The notes beneath the pieces are model-generated. The model searched no databases. It worked only from the letters and a program-made list of their open reading frames with translations, and was not told the origin of the DNA. Below are positions 32,914 through 42,277 of a DNA stretch of 56,172 nt, one piece after another. Source of the DNA: Bacillota bacterium (GTDB lineage Bacteria; Bacillota; Sulfobacillia; Sulfobacillales; JAIMBI01); assembly GCA_021820465.1 (NCBI GenBank), contig JAKADP010000007.1:1-56172 (forward strand). Reading direction: 5' to 3'. The translations under genes and the position numbers were made by a program. How positions within the stretch are numbered: the stretch's first letter is position 1; the number at the start of each line of letters is the position of its first letter.

Positions 32914-35465
32914 GCCCCGACAATCCCTTTCGCCTGCCGCGGACCGTGGTGCCCCGGCAGTACCGGCTCAGCTTCGCCCTCGACGTGGAGGGAGGCGACA
33001 GCTTCACGGGGCAGGCGGCCATTGCTGTCGACGTGCGCGCCCCCGTGGACACCGTGCTGCTCAATGCGGCGGATTTGTCCATCGATGCGGTGGCGGTCTC
33101 GGTCGCTGGGGGGCCCAGCGTGCCAGCCACGGCACAGCTGCTGCCGCAGGAGGAGCGCCTGGCCATCCGACCCTCCACCCCCCTGGCGCCCGGCCGCCAC
33201 ACGCTGCACATCCGCTTTACCGGCACGTTTGCAGCCCAGCTGCGCGCCTTCTACCGGGTGGACACGCGCAGCGCCGCCGGCGAGCCGGCCCACCTCGCCG
33301 TCACGAATGCCTTTCCCACCGACGCGCGCCGCGTGTTTCCGTGCTGGGACGAGCCAGACTTCAAGGCCACCTTTGTGGTGGCGGCCACGGTGCCGGCGGG
33401 CTCCACGGCGCTGTCCAACGCCCCGGAGACGTCCTCCGACATCCTGCCGGACGGCCGTCGGCGCGTGTCGTTTGCCGAGACGATGCCCATGTCGACCTAT
33501 CTGCTGACGCTGGTGGTGGGCCCACTGGAGCTGACGTCACCCGTGGCCACCGCCGGCGGCATCCCGGTCCGCATCGCCGCCGCTCCGGGGGAGATGGGAC
33601 TTACCGCCGTGGCACAGGCCGCTGCCGTGGAGGCGCTGGACTTCCTGGCGGACTACTTCGGCGTCCCGTGTCCCACGCCCAAGATGGACCACGTCGCCAT
33701 CCCCAATTTTGCCGCCGGCGCCATGGAGAACCTGGGCGTGGTCACCTACCGCCGCGAGGCTCTGCTGGCCGACCCGGCGCGATCCTCCCTGGACGATCGG
33801 CGGCGCATCGCCAGCACGGTGGCCCACGAAACCTCGCACATGTGGTTTGGCGACCTCGTGACGATGGCCTGGTGGAATGGGTGCTGGCTGAACGAGGCGT
33901 TTGCGACCTTCATGGCCCAGATGGTGCTGGACGCCACCCATCCGGAGTGGGATGTGTGGACCGCGTTTGCCGGCCGCAAGAACGCGGCGCTCGCCATCGA
34001 CGCGCTGAGCACCACCCGGCCCATTGATTTCCCAGTGGTGGACCCGGCGGCTGCCTACGGCATGTTTGACGTGCTGACGTACACCAAAGGCGCGGCGGTC
34101 ATCCGCATGCTGGAGCAGCATCTCGGCCCCCGCGCCTTTCGGCGCGGCATCCACACGTATCTGGAGCGGCACCGCCACGGCAACGCCACGACGGCCGACC
34201 TGTGGGCCGCACTCGAATCCTGCTCCACTGTGCCGGTGGCGCCTATCGCCGACTCGTGGATCACGCAGGGGGGGTTCCCGCTGGTATCCGCCAGCCTCTC
34301 CCCCGACGGCCAAGCGCTCACGCTCAGCCAGTCGCGGTTTCGCTACGACGGCGCGCCCGACGACCGCGCGTGGGAGATTCCCGTTGTCGTCGGCTTCCAC
34401 GGGCCGCGCATGCCGGACACACGGCAGCAAGCGATTCTGGGGCGCCATCCGCTCTCGCTCCCCCTGCCGCCTGACACCGCGTACGTGCTGGTCAACGAGG
34501 ACAGCACCGGCTTCTTTCGCGTGCGCTACGATGAGCGGCTGTGGCCGCGAATCACGGAATCCTGGGCCCACCTGGCTGACCGAGACAAGCTCTCTCTGCT
34601 GGAAGATGCGTGGGCGCTGGTGCAGGCGGGCCGCGCGCCAGTGGGCCACGTCCTGAGGCTGTGGAGCCGTTTGGCCGACGAGCGGCACCCCGATGTGTGG
34701 CAAGCGGCGGCGCGCGGGATGACCTTGCTGCTCTCCCTCGCCCCGTCCGCCCTGCGCCCGAGCGCCGCGGCCCAGATCGCGGCCATCGCCAGCCCGGCCT
34801 TGGAGGCCGTGGGCTGGCAGCCCCACGACGGCGAGAGCGCCGCCAGCGCCCAGCTGCGCGCGGCGCTCGTGCGCCTATTGGGCACGGCCGCCGAGGACCG
34901 GGCCGTCGTCGAGCAGGCCCAGGCGCTAGCCCGGGGCCACCTAGCGGGGACAGCGCCGCTGGCCCAAAGCCTCATGGGGGCGGTCATGGCAGCGGCCGCG
35001 GTGAGAGGCACGCCTGAGGACTGGGCGCGCTATCGCGAAGCCATGGCACTCGCCCCCACCCCCCAGGAGCACCTGCGCTACCACCAAGCCCTGGCGCAGT
35101 TCCGTGACCCCCAGCTCGTGGACCAGACCCTTAGGTACTACCTGTCGTCCGATACACCGCTCCAGAACCGGGCCACGGGGCTTGGGGCCGCGCTCAGCCA
35201 TCCCCACAGCGCCCGGGCCGCCTGGACGCTCCTCGAGCAGCGGTGGGATGAGGTGCTGGCCACCTTTCCCACGGCCTCCGTGGGCCGCGTGTTGCAGGCG
35301 ATCGGCGCCATCGTGGACCCCGCGCTCGCCAATCGGATCAGGACATGGCTGGACGCGCACCCGGTTCCGCCGGCGGACCAGCGCCTCGTGGCCCAAGCCC
35401 GCGAGATGCAGGCGGTGAACCAGCGGCTGGCTTCGGAGCTGGGACCGGTGCTGGACGCGCCATGA
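32910..35465 (+). CDS. M1-family zinc aminopeptidase (PepN/ERAP type)
   Basis: The 851-residue enzyme removes N-terminal residues from peptides. It has GAMEN (residues 270-274, substrate N-terminus binding) and the zinc site HETSH (H306, E307, H310) followed 18 residues later by E329 in WLNEAFATF. TYTKGAAVIRMLE and a C-terminal ERAP1-like helical domain (about 510-840) follow. There is no signal peptide, so it should be cytoplasmic. Coupled to the agmatinase-family gene, it could liberate free amino acids from peptides while the partner handles guanidino compounds; that pairing is inference. Confidence 0.94.
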   Translation: MSPDNPFRLPRTVVPRQYRLSFALDVEGGDSFTGQAAIAVDVRAPVDTVLLNAADLSIDAVAVSVAGGPSVPATAQLLPQEERLAIRPSTPLAPGRHTLHIRFTGTFAAQLRAFYRVDTRSAAGEPAHLAVTNAFPTDARRVFPCWDEPDFKATFVVAATVPAGSTALSNAPETSSDILPDGRRRVSFAETMPMSTYLLTLVVGPLELTSPVATAGGIPVRIAAAPGEMGLTAVAQAAAVEALDFLADYFGVPCPTPKMDHVAIPNFAAGAMENLGVVTYRREALLADPARSSLDDRRRIASTVAHETSHMWFGDLVTMAWWNGCWLNEAFATFMAQMVLDATHPEWDVWTAFAGRKNAALAIDALSTTRPIDFPVVDPAAAYGMFDVLTYTKGAAVIRMLEQHLGPRAFRRGIHTYLERHRHGNATTADLWAALESCSTVPVAPIADSWITQGGFPLVSASLSPDGQALTLSQSRFRYDGAPDDRAWEIPVVVGFHGPRMPDTRQQAILGRHPLSLPLPPDTAYVLVNEDSTGFFRVRYDERLWPRITESWAHLADRDKLSLLEDAWALVQAGRAPVGHVLRLWSRLADERHPDVWQAAARGMTLLLSLAPSALRPSAAAQIAAIASPALEAVGWQPHDGESAASAQLRAALVRLLGTAAEDRAVVEQAQALARGHLAGTAPLAQSLMGAVMAAAAVRGTPEDWARYREAMALAPTPQEHLRYHQALAQFRDPQLVDQTLRYYLSSDTPLQNRATGLGAALSHPHSARAAWTLLEQRWDEVLATFPTASVGRVLQAIGAIVDPALANRIRTWLDAHPVPPADQRLVAQAREMQAVNQRLASELGPVLDAP

Positions 35466-35609
35466 GCGACCTGCTGCGCCATGCCCGCTCCGCACCCGGC
35501 CGTTCCGCCGCTGGCCAGAAGGAATCTGCGCGCCGAGCCGGAATAGGGACACGACGGCGCGCTCACCGCCGTTCGGATGACAGGGGCGGCACTTTCAAGG
35601 AGGCAGATC

Positions 35610-38600
35610 ATGGCACGACCTTTTGACGCCATGCATTGGCGAAACATAGGGCCCCATCGTGGAGGGCGGGTGGTGGCGGTGGCAGGACACCCCACGGACC
35701 TCACCACGTTTTACATGGGGTCGACCGGTGGCGGCGTGTGGAAAACCCGCAATGCCGGCATCACGTGGCAGAACGTGTCCGATGGATTCTTTGAAACCTC
35801 GTCGGTCGGCGCCATCGCGCTGGCCCCGAGTGACCCGGAAGTCCTGTACGTGGGCATGGGCGAAGCCTGCATTCGGGGCAACGTCTCCCCCGGCAACGGC
35901 GTGTATCGGTCGACGGACGGGGGCAAAACATGGACCCACTTGGGCTTGGCCGACACGCACCACATCTCCCGCATCCGCGTCCATCCCACCAACCCCGACT
36001 GGGTGATGGTGGCGGCGCTGGGCCATGCGTTTGGCCCCAACGCGGAGCGCGGCGTGTATCGGTCGACAGACGGCGGCCGGCACTTTGACAAGGTGCTGGC
36101 TCGCAGCGAAAACACAGGCGCCATCGACTTGGCGATGGACCCGAACAACCCCCGCATCTTATTTGCGGCCCTGTGGCAGGCGCGGCGCAAGCCTTGGGCC
36201 CTGGAGGGCGGTGGCCCCGAGTCGGGCCTGTGGCGCAGCACAGATGGCGGCACCAGCTGGACCGACGTGAGCCACGCCCCGGGGCTGCCGGAGGACGAGA
36301 TCCTCGGGCGCATTGGCGTGTCGGTGTCGCGGGCGTTTCCTGGCCGCGTGTACGCCCTGGTCGAGGCGAAGGCGGGCGCGCTGTTTCGCTCTGACGACGG
36401 CGGTGACCACTTCCAGCGCTGCTCCGAAGCCTCGGGCCTGCGCACACGACCCTGGTACTACTCGCACGTGTTTGCCGACCCGGTCGACCCCGAGACCGTC
36501 TATGTGCTGAACAGCACATTCTTCAAGTCGGTCGACGCGGGGAAAACCTTCACGCCCGTGGCGACGCCGCATGGCGACCACCACGACTTGTGGATCGACC
36601 CGAAAAATCCCGCGCGGATGATCCATGGCGCCGATGGCGGCGCGGCCGTCTCGCTGGACGGCGCACGCTCCTGGTCCTCGATCCACAACCAGGCGACCGC
36701 CGAGTTTTACCACGTCACCACGGATACCCGATTCCCCTACCGGGTGTACGGGGCGCAGCAGGACAACACCACGATTTCGGTGCCCAGCCGCAGCGACTTG
36801 GTGGCCCTGTCCCAACGAGAGTGGCGGGATGAGGGCGGTGCGGAGAGCGGATACATTCAGGTGCGGCCCGACAACCCCGACATCGTGTACGCGGGAAGCT
36901 CCGGCGGCGGGGAAGGCGGCCGCATCACGCGGGTGAACCACAAGAGCGGCCAGCAGAAGGACGTGTCGCCGTGGCCCGAGCGCACGGCCGGCATGGCCGC
37001 CGAAGAATACACGCACCGCTTCCAGTGGACCAGTCCGATTCTCCTCTCCCCGCACGACCCGAACGTGCTGTACGTGGCGGGCAACCGCATCTTCCGCAGC
37101 CGGGACCAGGGGCAGAGCTACGAGGTCATCAGCGAGGACCTCACGCGCGCCGACCCCGAGACGCTCCGGCCCTCCGGCGGCCCCATCACCAAGGACCACA
37201 CCGGCGTGGAGGTGTATGGCACCGTGTTTGCGCTGGCGGAATCGCCCAAGCAGCGGGGGGTGCTGTGGGCGGGCACCGACGATGGCCGTGTGCATCTCTC
37301 CCAAGACGATGGGCAGTCGTGGCACGAGGTGACGCCCCGCGAATTTCTGCCGTGGACCTTGGTGTCCATCATTGAGCCGTCGCCCCATGACGCTGGCACG
37401 GCGTACCTGGCGGCGACCCGCTACAAGCTGGACGACTTCACGCCCTACCTGTATCGGACCACCGACTTCGGGGCCACGTGGACCCTCATCACGCAGGGGA
37501 TTCTCGCCACGCACTACACGCGCGTGGTGCGCGCGGACCCTGCCTGCCCCGGCCTCCTCTACTGCGGCACGGAGCGCGGGGTCTATGTGTCGTTCAATGA
37601 CGGCGCCCACTGGGAGCCGCTGCAGCTGGATCTGCCCATCGTCCCCATCCACGACTTGGCGGTCACCGCCAGCGACTTGGTGGCCGCCACCCACGGCCGC
37701 TCCTTCTGGATCTTGGACGACCTGTCGCCGCTGCGGAGCCTGCAGCAAGATGGGGCCGAGCGCCACCCGCGGCTGTTTGCCCCTCGCCCTACGTACCGAC
37801 TGCCCAGCAAGGCGGGCTTGTGGGTGAGCGACGAGATTCCGCTAGACCGGCCCGCGGCGTCGATGGAGTGGCCCACGGCGTCGGTGTTTTACACCGTCAA
37901 GCGCGGCGAGTACGGGGAGGCTCCGGTGCTGGCCGACGGCGGCCAAAACCACCCGGGGGGCGCCATCCTGGTTTACTGGCTGGCCGAGGAGGCTCCGGGC
38001 GCGGTCACCCTCCGCATCCTGGACCGCGATGGCGCTGCCGTGCGCACGTACCGCAGTACGTCGGACAAGCCGAAGGAGCCGAAGCCCAGCACTCAGGCCG
38101 GCAGCCACCGCCTCATCTGGGACCTGCGCGCGGACCCGGTGCCCCCGATCCCCGGCACGGACGACAGCGACGATCATGGGGTGGCCCGGCTGATGCCGCC
38201 GGGCGAGTACACCGTGGAACTCACCCTGGAGGGGGACTCTCCAAAAGCGGTCCGCCAGCCGCTCACGCTCCTGGCGGACCCGCGAGAGCCTGGGGTGAGC
38301 CCCGCGGACTATGCGGCCCAGTATCGGCTCACCACGGCGCTCTCGGAGGACCTGGCCAAGCTCCGGCGCACGGTGGGCGCCATTCGCCGCCAAAAGGCGC
38401 AGATGGACGCCTGGTGCGACCGCGCGCAGGGAACCGATCACCACGAGCGGCTCACGCAAGCCCGTGACGCGGCCAAGGCGGCGCTGGAGGCGGTTGAAGG
38501 GGAGCTGGTGCAGATTCGGTCTAAAACGCCGGACGACGACCTGCAGTTCGCTCACCGCATCGACATGCAGCTGGCCTACCTGATTTACGTCGCGGAGTCG

Positions 38601-38774
38601 GGCGACGGCGCCCCCACCGCGCAGACCCTGGCGGCCCACCGCATGTGGCGCGAGCGAGCACACGCACAGTATGAGCAGCTCGCGGACGTCCAGTCGGGGC
38701 CGGTCGCCGCGTTCCAAGAGGCGGTGCAGGCCGCGAACCTGCCCCCGCTGGACGAGATGCCCGCCCAAGAATAG
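35610..38774 (+). CDS. Giant BNR/VPS10-like beta-propeller protein, paralogue 2
   Basis: The 1054-residue product has the same architecture as the first and third copies: Asp-box repeats (STDGGKTW, STDGGRHF, SRDQGQSY, TTDFGATW), the shared GMGEACIRGNV, FYHVTTDTRFPYRVYGAQQDN and ESGYIQVRPDNPDIVYAGSS, then an Ig-like domain and a helical tail (LTTALSEDLAKLRRTVGAIR onward). It is closer to paralogue 3 than to 1, for example HRFQWTSPILLS. There is no signal peptide. The ATG at 35610 has AAGGAGG 7 nt upstream. It follows the aminopeptidase by 144 nt. Confidence 0.77.
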   Translation: MARPFDAMHWRNIGPHRGGRVVAVAGHPTDLTTFYMGSTGGGVWKTRNAGITWQNVSDGFFETSSVGAIALAPSDPEVLYVGMGEACIRGNVSPGNGVYRSTDGGKTWTHLGLADTHHISRIRVHPTNPDWVMVAALGHAFGPNAERGVYRSTDGGRHFDKVLARSENTGAIDLAMDPNNPRILFAALWQARRKPWALEGGGPESGLWRSTDGGTSWTDVSHAPGLPEDEILGRIGVSVSRAFPGRVYALVEAKAGALFRSDDGGDHFQRCSEASGLRTRPWYYSHVFADPVDPETVYVLNSTFFKSVDAGKTFTPVATPHGDHHDLWIDPKNPARMIHGADGGAAVSLDGARSWSSIHNQATAEFYHVTTDTRFPYRVYGAQQDNTTISVPSRSDLVALSQREWRDEGGAESGYIQVRPDNPDIVYAGSSGGGEGGRITRVNHKSGQQKDVSPWPERTAGMAAEEYTHRFQWTSPILLSPHDPNVLYVAGNRIFRSRDQGQSYEVISEDLTRADPETLRPSGGPITKDHTGVEVYGTVFALAESPKQRGVLWAGTDDGRVHLSQDDGQSWHEVTPREFLPWTLVSIIEPSPHDAGTAYLAATRYKLDDFTPYLYRTTDFGATWTLITQGILATHYTRVVRADPACPGLLYCGTERGVYVSFNDGAHWEPLQLDLPIVPIHDLAVTASDLVAATHGRSFWILDDLSPLRSLQQDGAERHPRLFAPRPTYRLPSKAGLWVSDEIPLDRPAASMEWPTASVFYTVKRGEYGEAPVLADGGQNHPGGAILVYWLAEEAPGAVTLRILDRDGAAVRTYRSTSDKPKEPKPSTQAGSHRLIWDLRADPVPPIPGTDDSDDHGVARLMPPGEYTVELTLEGDSPKAVRQPLTLLADPREPGVSPADYAAQYRLTTALSEDLAKLRRTVGAIRRQKAQMDAWCDRAQGTDHHERLTQARDAAKAALEAVEGELVQIRSKTPDDDLQFAHRIDMQLAYLIYVAESGDGAPTAQTLAAHRMWRERAHAQYEQLADVQSGPVAAFQEAVQAANLPPLDEMPAQE

Positions 38775-38786
38775 TCCCGCCGCAGA

Positions 38787-38819
38787 GGAAGGGCCGGATC
38801 TTCGCGATCCGGCCCTTCC
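38787..38819. terminator. Perfect 14-bp hairpin between converging paralogues 2 and 3
   Basis: GGAAGGGCCGGATC and GATCCGGCCCTTCC pair around TTCGC, with no T-run on either side. It lies midway between the two converging stops and is probably shared by both transcripts. Confidence 0.65.
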
Positions 38820-38849
38820 CGACGTCGCCCTCCCCCCTAACCAGCGCGG

Positions 38850-41800
38850 TTAGGATACGGCGATGCGCGGCACCTGCATTTCCTCCAGGAACGCCTCGAA
38901 GTTGCGGAGATCTTGCCCGATGAGGGTTTCCGCCTGGCCCAGGAGGTCCTCAGCCTGCGACCACAGCTGGTCGAGCCGCACGCGCACCGGAGTGGTGGGT
39001 GCAGCGTCCGCCGCCGACGCCACCCGAAACAGGTAGGCCAGCTGGGCGTTCAGGCGCGGACCGTGATTCAAGGTGTCTTGGAAGTGCTCGATCTTGGTTT
39101 GCACCAATTGGCCAGCCAGCGCCTCCAGTCGCTCCGCGAGGGCGGTTCCGCGCTCGCGAATGGCGTCCGCCTGGGCATGTCCCTCCACCGCCTTCATCAG
39201 CGCAGCCACACCCGTGGCGGCTTGGTCCAGCCGGTTGAACGCCGCGTTGACGGCCGACACCCGGTCGCGAATTTCCACCAGCATGGCAAACTGCGCCTGA
39301 TAATCCTGGTCCGACGTGTCCAGATCGGGCGACGGCACCAGCTGGAACGATTCCGTCCCCACCACCTGGTCGCCGACCGCCAGCTCGGCCTGGTAGCGGC
39401 CGGGGGGAACCAGCGGGTTCAGCCGCGGCCACTCGAACTTCCCGTGCTTGGGCAGCGTGGCTCCTTCGGTCCGCATATCCCACACCACGCGGTGGCCCCC
39501 GGGCCCGGCCGCGAGCTTGGGGCCGGGGTCGCCCTCGGGCGGCTTGGATGTGAGGGTGGCCATCAGGGCGCCCCGTGCATCGCGGATTCGAATAGCCACC
39601 GGGTCCGTCACCCCATCAGGCAGACGGTAGTGCAGCAGCACGCCGGGCGGGCCGTTCTGGCCGCCGTCCAGGAAGATCGGGGCCTCGCCGGTCGCGGGGC
39701 GCTCCTTTAAGTAGAATCCCATCGTCACGGCGGGCTTGGCCTGAGCCGGAGCACCCATGCGGCGCTGAAACCCGGCATGCTGGACCGTGCGCACGGTGTC
39801 GCGCACCGGATACAGATAGGCGCCTTCCCCCTCGCCCTGCCCGAGAGCCCAGGCGCGCACGGGCGACAGGTCGTCAAGCACCCAGAACGAGCGCCCATGG
39901 GTGGCAGCCACCAGATCCGTGTCATGCACCTCGAGGTCGTGGATGGGCACCAGCGGGAGATTGGATTGCAGCGGCTCCCACGCGTCGCCGCGGGTGCGCG
40001 ACACGTACACCCCCCGCTCCGTGCCGCAGTACAGGAGGCCAGGCACCTCCGGGTCCTCGCGAATGGTGCGCGTGTACTCGTCGGCGGGCAGTCCCGCGGT
40101 AATGCGCGTCCAGGATCGGCCCCCGTCGGTGGTCCGATACAGGTAGGGCGTGAGGTCGTCCAGCTTGTAGCGGGTGGCGGCCATGTACGCCGTGTCCCGG
40201 TCATGGGGGCTGGCTTCAATGATGCTGATGAGCGCCCACTCGGGAAGATCGGAGGGGGTCACGTTGGTCCAGTGCGCCCCGCCATCGGCGGAGTGGTGCA
40301 CGAGGCCGTCGTCGGTGCCGGCCCACAGCAGTCCGGCCTGCTTCGGCGATTCGGCCAGCGCAAACACCGTGCAGTACACCTCGACGCCGGAGTGATCGCG
40401 GGTCAAGGGGCCGCCCGACGGCTTCTGCTTGTCCGGGTCGTTGCGGGTCAGGTCGGGGCTGACGATATCCCACGTCACGCCCTCGTCACGCGTCCGAAAG
40501 ACGCGGTTGGCGCAGAAGTACAGCGTCTTTAGGTCATGGCGGGACAGGAGAATGGGGCTGGTCCACTGGAATCGGTACGTGTACTCGCTGGACGCCATGC
40601 CGGCCGTGTCCTCGGGCCACGCCGAGATATCGCGCAGTTCGTGGGTGCGGTGGTCATAGCGCGTGAGGCGCCCTCCATGGCCCCCGCCCGAGCTGCCCGC
40701 ATACACGATGTCCGGGTTGTCGGGGCGCACCTGGATGTAGCCACTTTCGGCGCCGCCCACCTCGTACCACTCCCGCTCGCCCAGCGCCAAGCGGTGGGAT
40801 CGGCTCTGCACGGTGATGGTGCTGTTGTCCTGCTGGGCGCCGTACACGCGGTACGGAAAGCGCGTGTCGGTGGTCACATGGTAAAACTCCGCCGTCGCCT
40901 GGTTGTGAATCGACGACCAGCTGAACCCGCGGTCAAACGAAATGGCCGCCCCGCCGTCGGCGCCATGGATCATCCGGGCCGGATCCGCCGGATCGATCCA
41001 CAGGTCATGGTGGTCGCCGTGAGGCGTGGACAGGCCGGTGAACGTCTGCCCGCCATCGACGGACCGATAGAAGCCACTGTTCAACACGTAGACGGTGTCG
41101 GGGTCGACCGGGTCGGCAAAAACGTGCGAGTAGTAAAACGGCCGCGCCAGGAGCCCGTGATCCGTCGACACCCGCTTCCAGCGGCGGCCACCATCGTCGC
41201 TGCGGTACAAGCCGCGATCCTCCGCCTCCACCACCAGCCACAAGCGCTGGGCGTCGGCGGGCGAGACGCTCACGCCGGCGCGCCCCCAGATGCCCTGCGG
41301 CAGTCCCTCGGCGTCTTTCATCGACTCCCACGTGCGGCCATAGTCCGTCGACCGATAGAGGCCCGACTCCGGGCCGCCGCTCTCGAGGCTCCACGGAGTT
41401 CGGCGCGTTTGCCACATGACGGCGTACAGCACGCGGGGATTGGTGGCATCCAGCGCGAGGTCGGCCACCCCCGTGCCCTCGCTCACGTACAGCGTGCGCT
41501 CGAAGGTTTTGCCGCCGTTCTCACTCACATAGACGCCGCGCGCCTCATGCGGTCCAAAGGCATGCCCTAGGGCGCCGACGTACAGGCGGTCGGGGTTGGT
41601 CGGGTCGATGCGGATCCGCGAAATGTGCCGAGTGTCTTCCAGCCCGAGGTGAGACCATGTGGCCCCCTGATCCGTGGACCGATACACCCCGTCGCCAAAC
41701 GACACATTGCCGCGAATGCACGCTTCCCCCATGCCGACCACCAGAACATTGGGGTCCGACGGCGCAAGGGCCAAGGCGCCCACGGACGCCGAGTGAAAGA

Positions 41801-42005
41801 ATCCATCTGTTATGTTGGCCCACGTCACGCCGCCATTGTCGGTGCGCCACACGCCACCGCCGGTGGTGCCCATGTAAAACCGCTGCCGGTCCGTCGGATG
41901 GCCCACCACCGCCACGGACCGCCCGCCCCGGTAGGGGCCGATGCTGCGCCAGGTTACGCCGGTGGCCCGGGCGGGTCCCCGCCCTGCCTCTTCCTGCGTC
42001 TGCAT
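38850..42005 (-). CDS. Giant BNR/VPS10-like beta-propeller protein, paralogue 3
   Basis: The 1051-residue product repeats the family pattern: STDQGATW, SENGGKTF, STDYGRTW, TTDGGRSW Asp boxes, GMGEACIRGNVSFGDGVYRS, VYGAQQDNSTITVQSRSH, and a helical C-terminus (MLVEIRDRVSAVNAAFNRLDQ). It points towards paralogue 2, so the duplication produced both direct and inverted copies. The ATG at 42005 has GGGAGGAG upstream; an in-frame upstream ATG at 42026 is less likely. There is no signal peptide. No catalytic residue can be assigned; a scaffold or ligand-binding role is as likely as hydrolysis. Confidence 0.77.
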   Translation of the reverse strand: MQTQEEAGRGPARATGVTWRSIGPYRGGRSVAVVGHPTDRQRFYMGTTGGGVWRTDNGGVTWANITDGFFHSASVGALALAPSDPNVLVVGMGEACIRGNVSFGDGVYRSTDQGATWSHLGLEDTRHISRIRIDPTNPDRLYVGALGHAFGPHEARGVYVSENGGKTFERTLYVSEGTGVADLALDATNPRVLYAVMWQTRRTPWSLESGGPESGLYRSTDYGRTWESMKDAEGLPQGIWGRAGVSVSPADAQRLWLVVEAEDRGLYRSDDGGRRWKRVSTDHGLLARPFYYSHVFADPVDPDTVYVLNSGFYRSVDGGQTFTGLSTPHGDHHDLWIDPADPARMIHGADGGAAISFDRGFSWSSIHNQATAEFYHVTTDTRFPYRVYGAQQDNSTITVQSRSHRLALGEREWYEVGGAESGYIQVRPDNPDIVYAGSSGGGHGGRLTRYDHRTHELRDISAWPEDTAGMASSEYTYRFQWTSPILLSRHDLKTLYFCANRVFRTRDEGVTWDIVSPDLTRNDPDKQKPSGGPLTRDHSGVEVYCTVFALAESPKQAGLLWAGTDDGLVHHSADGGAHWTNVTPSDLPEWALISIIEASPHDRDTAYMAATRYKLDDLTPYLYRTTDGGRSWTRITAGLPADEYTRTIREDPEVPGLLYCGTERGVYVSRTRGDAWEPLQSNLPLVPIHDLEVHDTDLVAATHGRSFWVLDDLSPVRAWALGQGEGEGAYLYPVRDTVRTVQHAGFQRRMGAPAQAKPAVTMGFYLKERPATGEAPIFLDGGQNGPPGVLLHYRLPDGVTDPVAIRIRDARGALMATLTSKPPEGDPGPKLAAGPGGHRVVWDMRTEGATLPKHGKFEWPRLNPLVPPGRYQAELAVGDQVVGTESFQLVPSPDLDTSDQDYQAQFAMLVEIRDRVSAVNAAFNRLDQAATGVAALMKAVEGHAQADAIRERGTALAERLEALAGQLVQTKIEHFQDTLNHGPRLNAQLAYLFRVASAADAAPTTPVRVRLDQLWSQAEDLLGQAETLIGQDLRNFEAFLEEMQVPRIAVS

Positions 42006-42277
42006 GGAACACACTCCTCCCTCCATCTGCCCGGAGGCGAGCCCCCTGGGCCGCCGCCAAGCACTCCCCCTCTTTTCCGCGTACCCCCCAGCGATTCCTG
42101 CCGCTCTCCGAACATTAATTAACTCGCTCAACGGCAAATTTATCCGCTCGGCACAAGCCTATAGCGGCTCGGGGACAGAGACTGGACACATCCGTGTGCA
42201 AATTTCGGCGGCGGGCGCGCGTCCGTGCCGCTAAGATCAGGCAGACCGCCCTCGGGTCACTTGGGAGGAGGAGCGAG
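42006..42277. other. Divergent promoter region between paralogue 3 and ada
   Basis: No gene is seen. It contains the AT-rich stretch ATTAATTAA near 42115 and two copies of GCAAATTT (42134-42141 and 42198-42205), 64 bp apart. The second lies 72 bp before the ada start. No convincing -35/-10 pair was found. Confidence 0.35.

Noticed and set aside
35462-35626. Small open frame overlapping the aminopeptidase stop (ATGAGCGACC)
   Set aside because: It has an ATGA overlap, but the product is low-complexity basic sequence and runs into the ribosome site of paralogue 2.
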